DNA of 64,000 bases, taken from positions 75,056,271-75,120,270 of the forward strand of contig JBAIZL010000001.1 in assembly GCA_036971475.1 (NCBI GenBank), given 5' to 3'. The notes under the pieces are model-generated. The model had not been told where the DNA came from, made no database searches, and was given only the letters and a program-made list of their open reading frames with translations. Positions 1-10,235 of this stretch are shown piece after piece; position 1 is the first letter of the stretch, and the number at the start of each line of letters is the position of its first letter. A program made the translations under genes and the position numbers. This DNA is from Prosapia bicincta. Its lineage: Eukaryota; Arthropoda; Insecta; Hemiptera; Cercopidae.

Positions 1-1225
1 GAGGTATTTTCTTGTCCCTACCCTATAATCGTCCATATATTCTTAGTTATTCTCATCCATTAGGGGATGAATTTGGGTGCCCTAAATATACAATAGTCTT
101 AAATATATAGTAGTCTATATTGTGCGAAAATTTCATATTGACTAGCAGCGTTTGATGAACTACCGGAGACCATACGGGGCAAAGAAAATTGTATAAAATA
201 AATAGACGTCATGAAGACAACCTTTTTATTTCTTCTTATATGTTCAAATACGTATATCTTTGGTACAAACCAATTACAAATTTGATTTTGCGTATACTAT
301 CATAGCATTTTATTTTAACCGGTTACCCCACACTCGTCTTTTTTCATTTCTAGATAGTTTTTTTTTTTAGATCCTACAACGATTATTTCAAACAATATGG
401 CAGAAGGATTTAAGAGAGAGTAACGCAAATAATTTAACTATGAAAGTTGTCTAATAATTACATTATCAATAATGTTTTATATTGTTTTTAATTATCAAAA
501 ATTTATAGGTGTCGTCTTAGCTAAAGATAAGTCGTACTGTAACTGATAAAAACGTTAAACTATGCATATTTGTGTATTTCTTATATCTATTTACATTATT
601 AAAATTGTTTCAAGAAAAGTCCTATCAATATTTTAACCATATAAATATGTGAATTTACTATGTCATATATATTTCAATATTTTATTATTTATATTATATA
701 AATATAGACATTTTTAAACGTATAAATATGAGATAAAATGGACCATGGTAAACTACTTAGACAGGGGCGGAACGAACCCACCGCGCACCCTCTCTGTGTA
801 GCGGTTTACATTGCTTTCCAATTTCCGGGTCGGTATAACGTTATTGACAGTGTTGCCAAGTTAACGCTTCGCGTATACTCTAATTACCAGAACCCAATTT
901 AATAAGATTAACTCTACAATTCAACTACACTTAATGATGTACAACGATCCAAGCACTCTTCATTGTTCGACCGAGAGCCTAACGGAGATATTACCTCGAT
1001 AATTCCTAGTGAAGCTCTTTCTCTGAAAACTGGACTACCACTACGAAAATCGAAGTATTCATTAAACAGATAGACATTCCTATACAGAATGAAACGTTTT
1101 CGATAGAAAGTAGGTCTACCTATGGTATTGCAACTATACGCTTGGTGCTACTCGATGCTACACAGGCTGCAATTCTCAACTTGACCGATCGTTGTAAAAT
1201 TAAACACATTCGTAAAACGAAGAGC
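1..1225. other. AT-rich unique sequence, no gene seen
   Basis: The sequence is AT-rich and non-repetitive, with stops in all frames. A less AT-rich patch near 760-860 has no recognisable coding content. I see no RNA gene or transposon protein here. Confidence 0.5.
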
Positions 1226-1930
1226 TTTCTAAGACCATGGGAGCAAAATTATTTCATGGGCGCTGCTCCGTTCTTGTGATCTATGGCTCCCCCTGCCACC
1301 GGGGGACATTCTAATACCGCGACAGGTAGTAACAACCAATCTCCTCATTTGTGCTGCTCAGCTCTTGTAATCTATAGCTCTCCCCGCCTTCGAGGTACTT
1401 TCTAAGACGACGAATAGCAGTAAGAACCAATCTCCTTATACGTGCTGCTCAGCTCTTGCAATCTATTGCCCTCTCCGCCTTCGAGGTACTTTCTAAGACC
1501 ACTACCGATAGTAAGAACCAATCACCTCATGAGTGCTGCTTATCTCTGGCGATCTATGGCTCTCCTCGCCTCCGAGTCATTTCCCAAGACCACGACCAGC
1601 AGTAAGAACCAATGTCCTCTTACATGCTTCTCAGCTCTTGCAATCTATGGCCCTCCCCGCCTCCAAGGTATTTTCTACGACCCCGACAGGTAGTAAGAAC
1701 CAATCTCCTCTTACGTGCTTCTCAGATCTTGCAATCTATGGCCCTCCCCGCTTCCAAGGTATTTTCTAAGACTCCGACAGGTAGTAAGAACCAATCTCCA
1801 GATACGTGCTGCTCAGATCTTGCAATCTAGTGCCCTCCCCGCCTCCAAGGTATTTTCTAAGACCCCGACAGGCAGGAATCACCTCATGAGTGCGGCTCAG
1901 CTCTTCCACTCTATAGCTCTGCCCTCCAAT
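1226..1930. repeat. 91-bp minisatellite, about 7.5 units
   Basis: Diverged head-to-tail units of about 91 bp share landmarks such as CTATGGCTCTCCCCGCCT, TTTTCTAAGACC, AGTAAGAACCAATCTCC and TGCTGCTCAGCTCTTGCAAT. Units begin near 1281, 1371, 1462, 1553, 1644, 1735 and 1827. The first (from 1226) and last are partial, and the unit at 1827 has a short internal deletion. Because 91 is not a multiple of three, each unit shifts frame; the overlapping 72-96 codon plus-strand ORFs are by-products. Flanks are unrelated AT-rich DNA. Confidence 0.9.
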
Positions 1931-2690
1931 CAAAGGCAACTTATGTTCAACGTCATTTCGAGAACGTCCTTAAGGCGAAAAAAGTCCTATGTCTATCGCC
2001 TTTAAACAAAACTCATACTTATCAGTAAGAACTAAAGGCAACTAAAAAGTATTTAACCAAGCAAGAAAGACTAACGTCTTTTATTTTTGGTTGCGCTGGG
2101 ATAGAACGATTTGATATGTAGACGAATGGGTGATGTCGAATTGGACTCATGGTCAGTTAGGGTTGTAAAAACGACAGTTGAATTGGGTCCATGGTCAGTT
2201 CGGAGGTAGTGTCGAATTGGGCCCATACCTCTACAATCATGACCTACAAAATGGAATGCTCGCATCCACTTTAGCTTTAAATAGATTCAAACATTTAAAA
2301 TAGATGTTAGGTTACGGGTGATGGTCTAATATCTATTTTAGACGATTGAAACATCTCCTTTTTAAATCAATATAGTCTTGTAATTATATTTTCTGTTATA
2401 TGTGCACAAAATGACAAGCCATTGGAACAGCTCAGCATGTCACCGATGATAGTTTTTTTTTAATTGAATTTATATTTTTTTTGTTTTAGTAAAGTTTTAT
2501 AGTATTTATTTGCTTCCATCATGTTTTAGTTTTTAATTCTATCGTTCATTAAAATAAATACGAATGTCTGATCACTTAGCAAAACTAATGTTGCCAGACT
2601 GACCAGGGGCCCAATTCAACCTTGACCCTTCGAGGGTTAACGGTAACCCGGATAGGGATGTCATGACCGTGGTCCCAGTTCGACCGTGTC
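1931..2690. other. Spacer with short direct and inverted repeats
   Basis: Three short direct copies of a motif resembling GAATTGGGCCCATGGTCAGT lie at about 2138, 2178 and 2214. A reverse-complement copy lies at about 2598-2619, matching the 2178 copy at about 20 of 22 positions. The copies flank AT-rich unique DNA and sit just before the 48-bp array. They could be remnants of a small repeat or of terminal inverted repeats of an unknown element. The 64-codon minus-strand ORF at 2071-2265 is not convincing as a gene. Confidence 0.45.
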
Positions 2691-2691
2691 C

Positions 2692-3262
2692 GAACGAATG
2701 CCCCCATTCTTGTCCCTCTTGCTGACGATACCCTTGCGGAAACGAATGCCCCCAATCTTCTCCCTTTTGCTGAAGCGACCCTTGCGGAAACGAATGCCCC
2801 CAATCTTGTCCCTCTTGCTGAAGCGACCTTTGCGGAAACGAATGCCCCCAATCTTGTCCCTCTTGCTGAAGCGACCCTTGCGGAAACGAATGCCCCCAAT
2901 CTTGTCCCTCTTGCTGAAGCGACCCTTGCGGAAACGAATGCCCCCAATCTTCTCCCTTTTGCTGAAGAGACCCTAACGGAAACGAATGCCCCCAATCTTG
3001 TCCCTCTTGCTGAAGCGACCCTAACGGAAACGAATGCCCCCAATCTTGTCCCTCTTGCTTACGCGACTTTTGTTGAAACGAATGCCCCCAATCTTGTCCC
3101 TTTTGCTGAAGCGACCCTTGCGGAAACGAATGCCCCCAATCTTGTCCCTCTTGCTGAAGCGACCCTTGCGGGAACGAATGTCCCCAATCTTGTCCCTCTT
3201 GCTGACGTCACCCTTGCGGAAACAAATGCCCCCAATCTTGTTTCTTTTGTTCACGAATGACT
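2692..3262. repeat. 48-bp minisatellite, about 12 units
   Basis: A motif near GAATGCCCCCAATCTTGTCC recurs every 48 bp from about 2695 to 3225, joined by a segment like CTCTTGCTGAAGCGACCC. The array is more GC-rich than its flanks. Since 48 is divisible by three and the unit lacks stops in several frames, ORFs of 76-152 codons appear on both strands, each with a 16-residue period. On the minus strand one frame is rich in Lys, Arg, Gly and Phe; on the plus strand it is rich in Leu, Pro and Arg. There is no plausible start context, signal peptide or non-repetitive domain, so I regard it as non-coding. Confidence 0.9.
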
Positions 3263-4045
3263 GACTAGGGTTCCCTGCAACCCTTTCCCTCAGACGTTTT
3301 CACACTGTTATTTCTCCTCCGTCTATTATTACTAGCACTCCTCTTGGCACTCCTTGTTAAAATATTTATTATTCCTTTCCCTTGAAAAGTTTTTTTAAAG
3401 GTTTGTATATTATGAAAGAGTAGGAAAACACTATTATTTGTTACATTTAAATGACTAACATAAAATAATATTTTCATTATTAGTTTTCTTTCCAAATCCT
3501 TTAAAGTACAAATTTAAAGCCAAAATTGTTTTTCTGTAAAATGAAGAGCCAAAAATATTGTAAAATAAGTTGAAATTGTCTAATTGTTGCAGTGGGGATT
3601 GATAATGCTTAAAGTGAATCCTAGGTCAGATCTAAAGTAAATATTTATTAAACAAGTTATTTGAAGTAATATTAAAAAAATCGTTCTAAATATTATGCAC
3701 GAATGAAATTGTAGAAAACGTATCGCATCTACGGATTCTGTAATAAACTCTAACGATTTACAAATGCCATGTCTTATATTGTATATCATCAACGGTTTTG
3801 TATTTACAACAATGTAAAAATTATTATTTATATCCGCCAAAATTTTAAAATATTTTATACATGTGGTTTATTCATTAGGCTTTAATTATGTATGAACAGT
3901 TTTTTTGAATAATGTAAGTAGTCTTTAAAGGAACATTTAAAAGTAGGTCTAATTATCTACTTACTTATCTATACTAATTATAGATATATTATAATAATGT
4001 ATGGCAGAGCGTTAATAATAATAATATATTTAAATAGGTTTAACT
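3263..4045. other. AT-rich unique sequence, no gene seen
   Basis: Only ORFs shorter than 90 codons, with no recognisable similarity, are present (minus strand near 3265-3495 and 3580-3840). No element ends or RNA genes were recognised. Confidence 0.5.
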
Positions 4046-5066
4046 AAGCTGTACTGGTATGTACTAAACCAAAGTGTACTAGTATGTACTAAACCATAGT
4101 GTACTAGTATGTACTAAACCATATTGTACTAGTATGTACTAAACCATAGTGTACTAGTATGTACTAAACCATAGTGTACTAGTATGTACTAAACCATAGT
4201 GTACTAGTATGTACTAAACCATATTGTACTAGTATGTACTAAACTATAGTGTACTAGTATGTACTAAACCATAGTGTACTAGTATGTACTAAACCATATT
4301 GTACTAGTATGTACTAAACCATAGTGTACTAGTATGTACTAAACCATATTGTACTAGTATGTACTAAACCAAAGTGTACTAGTATGTACTAAACCATAGT
4401 GTACTAGTATGTACTAAACCATATTGTACTAGTATGTACTAAACCATAGTGTACTAGTATGTACTAAACCATAGTGTACTAGTATGTACTAAACCATATT
4501 GTACTAGTATGTACTAAACCATAGTGTACTAGTATGTACTAAACCATATTGTACTAGTATATACTAAACCATAGTGTACTAGTATGTACTAAACCATATT
4601 GTACTAGTATGTACTAAACCAAAGTGTACTAGTATGTACTAAACCATAGTGTACTAGTATGTACTAAACCATATTGTACTAGTATATACTAAACCATAGT
4701 GTACTAGTATGTACTAAACCATATTGTACTAGTATGTACTAAACCATATTGTACTAGTATGTACTAAACCATATTGTACTAGTATGTACTAAACCATATT
4801 GTACTAGTATGTACTAAACCAAAGTGTACTAGTATGTACTAAACCATAGTGTACTAGTATGTACTAAACCATATTGTACTAGTATGTACTAAACCATATT
4901 GTACTAGTATGTACTAAACCATAGTGTACTAGTATGTACTAAACCATATTGTACTAGTATGTACTAAACCATATTGTACTAGTATGTACTAAACCATATT
5001 GTACTAGTATGTACTAAACCATATTGTACTAGTATGTACTAAACCATATTGTACTAGTATGTATAA
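4046..5066. repeat. 25-bp minisatellite, about 41 units in four blocks
   Basis: The unit is built around TACTAGTATGTACTAAACC with a five-base variable step, 25 bp in all, repeated with almost no length variation. The step after AAACC takes three main forms: ATAGT (A), ATATT (T) and the rare AAAGT (K). K occurs only four times, near 4071, 4371, 4621 and 4821, and each time is followed by A then T. This divides the array into blocks of 12, 10, 8 and 10 units. The unit contains the palindrome TACTAGTA. Confidence 0.95.
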
Positions 5067-6265
5067 AAATAGTTTTAATAAATAATTAAATTCTCTTACA
5101 AAACAGTATTATTCTTTTTAAAAGAAGATCAGGCTGTCTGGCATATCAGCTCTAAGGGGTGGGTAGGGAATAGATATGTAGCTAATATGGGTAACACTGC
5201 TCAATACATTACAAAGTTAAAATAACGAATTCATTGTGTCCTGCATGAATGACTCAATTGGAACGGTTCAGTTTTGAACGGTTCTGTCCATCTAATCGTG
5301 TTCTAAGGAATGTTTTTTACGTTTACCTGTGTTTCATGAAATTACTTGTCTCTTATAACCACCTCAAACGTTTAACATTACGTTCACTTTATTAAAACCC
5401 ATTCAAAGTCTAGAAATAAATAAACAAGCACGAAACAAAATTATTTCGAATATAAGATTATATTTATCAAACAATCAGTTCAAAACCTTCCCCCATACAC
5501 TCGCCGTTTTAAACAACCGACTATCGTATCTAAGACACATGTGATTTATAATTGGTATACAATGTTGAATATATGACAAGATGGTTAAATAAAGAAGTCA
5601 AAATTGTTTTTTTTATTTATTTATTACAACGTTTCGGCAACTGATTTGTTGCCCCTATAAACCCTGAAAACAATTTTACAATACACTGTTACAGGTACAC
5701 TCACAACGGAAATTTAAAAACATTTTAGTCAAACAACTTTATTAAAACAAAGAACTTTTAGTCACAAACTTTATACAATAACCCACCTAGGTGGTGAGAG
5801 TTATAAATTCATCTAAAATATAATTAAAAACGGTAAGAAAACTGAGAGAACAACAATATACACACATAAAAAAACACTCAAACAAAAACCATAAAACAAC
5901 AAAAGAGTTCAACAAACAACCGCAATAATTAATACTTAAATGCTTTCAATTTATACAACAATGGCTTATACATACTATATAATTTATCATAATCAATTGT
6001 AATATTGATACTATCCTTCTGTAAGTTAATACGGATATCTTCTGAATACGTCCTCTTCCTCCAGTTGGACTCATTTTCCAGTATAATAAAATTTTCAAAA
6101 TCAAATTTTTGTACGTACAAACCTTTTACTATGTTCAAAGATAACACGAGAGGAAGAGTCTTTCTTACTATACTCATAATCACAAACACGATTCATGGAT
6201 AATGTAGGTAAATATATGTTATATGTAATTATATGTTATATGTAATTATATATATATCTCCATTA
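5067..6265. other. Unique AT-rich DNA with one transposon-end relic
   Basis: Mostly AT-rich sequence with no recognisable gene. At about 5618-5672, read on the minus strand, a hairpin GGCAAC-loop-GTTGCC is followed directly by GAAACG and an A/T-rich tail. This hairpin-GAAACG arrangement recurs at other element ends in the window. The short opposed ORFs at 5929-6202 show no recognisable domain. Confidence 0.4.
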
Positions 6266-6424
6266 CTTTTTAATGTACCTTAACAAAAATCTTATTTGGT
6301 ATATACGCGAGTTGACTATTAATTACGTGTTCTAATTTTATAGCTTATTCTGGGTCTCAGCATGTATACTCAGCAAGCCTCGCATGTATACCAAGTAAGA
6401 GTAGTCTTGTTTAAGTACATTAGA
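6266..6424. mobile_element. Short inverted-repeat element next to (GA)n
   Basis: The left arm at about 6271-6311 and the right arm at about 6379-6422 are imperfect reverse complements. Shared blocks include TAATGTAC, CTTATTTGG/CTTACTTGG and GCGAG. The arms resemble the element at 22240-22407, sharing CTTGTTTAAGTACAT. The right arm runs straight into a long GA tract. There is no coding capacity, so this is a MITE-like non-autonomous element; superfamily unknown. Confidence 0.6.
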
Positions 6425-6426
6425 AT

Positions 6427-6487
<61 letters not shown>

Positions 6488-6712
6488 GGGAAGGAGGAAG
6501 GGAGTTAAGGGGGAGAGAGAGAGAGAAGAAGGGAGAGAGGGGGGAGGGAGTTAAGGGAGAGAGAGAGAGGAAGGGAGAGAGAGGGAGGGAGAGGGAGGGA
6601 GAGGGAGGGAGAGAGAGGGAGAGAGAGGGGGAGAGAAGGAGGGAGGGAGTTAAGGGGGGGAGAGGAAGGGAGAGAGTTACTCAAGGGGGGAGTGAGAGAG
6701 AGAGAGAGAGGC
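6427..6712. repeat. Polypurine (GA)n/(GGGA)n tract
   Basis: Nearly 290 bp of almost uninterrupted purines on the plus strand: pure GA for about 50 bp, then GGGAGA and GGAAGG variants. It is broken only by a few TT or TTACTC steps (for example GAGTTAAGG). Minus-strand ORFs of Leu/Ser/Pro are artefacts. Tracts like this can form triplex (H-DNA). Confidence 0.92.
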
Positions 6713-7454
6713 CATATTTCAATAACTATCAAGACTCTACTTCTACTTCTACATAAAACAATGACAGTTCACAACACGTCACGACATTCTACTACCTAGT
6801 ATACCTAATTGACGACGCATTCTTTCGTTTGTAGACACTATTAGTGTACTTATCCTTGCCTCCTGAAAACCGTCTATTGTTGTAAGTCAGCTGAGTCTTA
6901 TATACGGTAGATTACTTTTGATCACGATTGATCTTTAAAATGCCCAAACTGTTAGAGAAAAGCTTTGGATCTATTGTTTGTTTAAATAAATATATTATTG
7001 TCTGAAATAGTCTTGATTGGTATTGATTAATTAAAACAGAAAAACATTGTATTGTATTATACGTAAATATAATATTAATTGCAAGAATTGATTTGTTTGC
7101 AAAACAAGAGCGCCATCTCTTGTCAAAGCGTTATTAATTACAACATATTTGTCACTACCTGCCTGATAATTATGTTTACAATTCATCGAAGCAATTACTT
7201 TAATAACGAACCTTTCCGGCAACAGGGACGAAACAAACACCCCCCCCCCTTCGTCGATAATTCAAGCCAGCGATGTAAACGTTAACTACTCTGTAAAACA
7301 ACCTAATTTCTGGTCAAATTTTTTTTGTAGAAATACTCATTCTATTTAGAGCTTGCTATTTATTACCGCCTAATGTGGCGGGAGAATCCAATTGTTTTGT
7401 ATGTTCTGCACTACTAGCTTCTAGAGACTCCTGGACCATTGTTGTATATCGGCT
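6713..7454. other. AT-rich unique sequence, no gene seen
   Basis: No repeats, element ends or coding similarity were recognised. Two overlapping ORFs of about 70 codons near 7031-7285 lie on opposite strands and look random. Confidence 0.45.
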
Positions 7455-8925
7455 TAAAAGCACTTAAGGTATAAAGCTGTGAGTAGGATTAGAGATATGT
7501 TGTGGTGGATCAGCTCCAAAGCATTTAAGGTATAAAGCTGTGCGTAGGATTAGAGATATGTTGTGATAGATCAGCTGCAAAGCATTTAAGGTATAAAGCT
7601 GTGCGTGATGGGAGAGCTGTTCTAGTCAATCAGCTATAAAGCAATTAAGGAATAAAGCTGTACGTGTGTTAGGAGAGCTCTTTTAGTCGATCAGCTGCAA
7701 AGGATTTCAGGTAAAAAGCTGTACGTGTGATGGGAGAGCTCTTCTAATAAATCAACTGCAAAGCATATAAGGTAAAAAGCTGCACGTGTGGTGGGAGAGC
7801 TTTTCTAGTCAATCATCTTCAAAGCACTTAAGGTACAAAGCTGTACGTAAGATGGGAGAGCTGTTGTAGTCGATCAGCTGCAATGGATTTCAGGTATAAA
7901 GCTGTGCGTGGGATTGCAGAGCTGATCTAGTCAATCAGCTTCAACGCATTTAAGGAATAAACCTGTACATGTGTTGGGAGAGCTCTTTTAGTCGATCAGC
8001 TGCAAAGGATTTCAGGTAAAAAGCTGTACGTGTGATGGGAGAGCTCTTCTAATAGATCAAGTGCAAAGCATTTAAGGTATAAAGTTGCACGTGTGGTGGG
8101 AGAGCTTTTCTAGTCAACCATCTTCAAAGCACTTAAGGTACAAAGCTGTACGTAAGATGGGAGAGCTGTTGTAGTCGATCAGCTGCAATGGATTTCAGGT
8201 ATAAAGCTGTGCGTGTGATGGCAGAGCTGATCTAGTCAATCAGCTTCAACGCATTTAAGGAATAAACCTGTACATGTGTTGGGAGAGCTCTTCTAGTCGA
8301 TCAGCTGCAAAGGATTTCAGGTATAAAGCTGTACGTGTGGTGGGAGAGCTTTTCTAGTCAATCATCTTCAAAGCACTTAAGGTACAAAGCTGTACGTAAG
8401 ATGGGAGAGCTGTTGTAGTCGATCAGCTGCAATGGATTTCAGGTATAAAGCTGTGCGTGTGATGGCAGAGCTGATCTAGTCAATCAGCTTCAACGCATTT
8501 AAGGAATAAACCTGTACATGTGTTGGGAGAGCTCTTCTAGTCGATCAGCTGCAAAGGATTTCAGGTATAAAGCTGTACGTGTGGTGGGAGAGCTTTTCTA
8601 GTCAATCATCTTCAAAGCATTTAAGGTACAAAGCTGTACGTAAGATGGGAGAGCTGTTGTAGTCGATCAGCTGCAATGGATTTCAGGTATAAAGCTGTGC
8701 GTGTGATGGCAGAGCTGATCTAGTCAATCAGCTTCAACGCATTTAAGGAATAAACCTGTACATGTGTTGGGAGAGCTCTTCTAGTCGATCAGCTGCAAAG
8801 GATTTCAGGTATAAAGCTGTTCGTGTGGTGGGAGAGCTTTTCTAGTCAACCATCTTCAAAGCATTTAAGGTACAAAGCTGTACGTAAGATGGGAGAGCTG
8901 TTCTAGTGGGAAAGATCTGTTGTGA
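7455..8925. repeat. 61-bp minisatellite with 244-bp higher-order unit
   Basis: About 24 units of 59-61 bp carry the landmarks GATCAGCTGCAAAG, GGTATAAAGCTGTACGTG and GGGAGAGCTCTTCTAGTC. In the distal half, a variant CTGCAATGGATTTC recurs at about 7878, 8183, 8427 and 8671, spaced 305, 244 and 244 bp (5, 4 and 4 monomers). Four-monomer cassettes have therefore been copied as blocks. The outermost units on both sides share a TGTTGTGATAGAT variant. No ORF is maintained. Confidence 0.93.
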
Positions 8926-10235
8926 TAGATTATATGTATCTCCTTCTTGTTCCTATTTAACACTTATCACGCGTAGTTTCATATAATCGTCAGTGACAAT
9001 CTTTGTTTTATAATATTAACTTTATTGATTTTATTTTCAAACGGAAAATAAAATTTAAGTGAGATATAGGTTTTGCAGTTAGACTTTGGTAATTAGTGGA
9101 ATAATATTTGTTTCGGCATGTTGGGAAGGTCACTATTAAAAGTAGGTCTTACTCTCAATGGGGAGACAGAAACGTCTAAATCCACTAGCTACGTCTCATA
9201 ATGATGAAAAACTGTGTGAAAATAAAATATGATGTCAATTGAGTATTTTTTAAAATTGAATATATTGAAATAATAACAAATTTAAATCACTTGTGTTCTT
9301 AAAGTTCCTCTAGTTTCCAAATTATACTTTGTATATGAAGTAAGTCCTCATTATGCCAATACTAATACAACCCCCACCCCACAGGAATTACTGGCTGCGC
9401 CATTAAACTACTTATTATGTACATAGGAACGGACTTTAGAAACATTAAAAAGTCACTGCCTATATTTTTACGGAAACTGTAGATTCAACGAAGTCTCTTC
9501 TAGACACACGTTATATATCTCCTCTTGTGATTGGAGACTTAAAACAAATTGGACTATATTGCAAGTAACTCCAAAATGATCGACATCCCCTCCAAAACCA
9601 AATGCCTAACCTGTCACGTGCGCTCGTAAAACACTAGGTATGTGTGTGACATAGTTAGACACGCCCGGTGTGCCAATAAAGCGTAAACATTGCAAATCGT
9701 TTTGGTGGGAAAGGCGAAGGCGTGTAACCCCGTACAGGCAGTTATGGTCCATCTCACGCACGTCATGTTTTGGCGATGGGGAACGTTACGGCTGGCGGAA
9801 GTGATTTGTCCGCGGCGGCGCAACACCTGTTCCCATCAGGTCAATGCGGCAATGCAAACCACAAGGCAAGAAATCTAGTAAACATTTATACGTTGGAAAC
9901 ACGTTTTTATATTAGTACTAGAAAGTTGATTAAAACGCTAAAGTGAGGATTCTGAGATAAAGAGAGGTGTGAATTGCGATTAGAGTGTAGCAAATAAAGT
10001 GTAAAAAGATCAGACTGATCAAGAAGGCATCGTGGAAAAGCATCTTTCACTTATTATTGAAAGAACGCGTAAAGAATGAAACTGAAGAGACGTACGTTTT
10101 TCGCACTGAAGATTATGAAAATATTTATGGCATTAGGATGAGTATTCAGTGGGTAATCCATGTGACTACCTATCTAAGGGACCTGGAAAGCCCCAAATAA
10201 CTCCTGTGCAGTTTTTCAGCTCCTAGGTTGAATCA
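8926..10235. other. Unique sequence with a CpG-richer patch
   Basis: Most is AT-rich. The segment from about 9640 to 9870 is clearly richer in GC and CpG (for example GTCCGCGGCGGCGCAAC) and holds opposed 62-70 codon ORFs with no recognised domain. It may be a decayed transposon or a conserved non-coding piece; I cannot tell which. Confidence 0.4.

Noticed and set aside
2585..3264. ORFs of 76-152 codons on both strands
   Set aside because: Produced by a 48-bp unit without stops; no unique domain, start context or strand preference.
4046..5066. CRISPR-like array
   Set aside because: Units are contiguous with no unique spacers, and the genome is eukaryotic in character.
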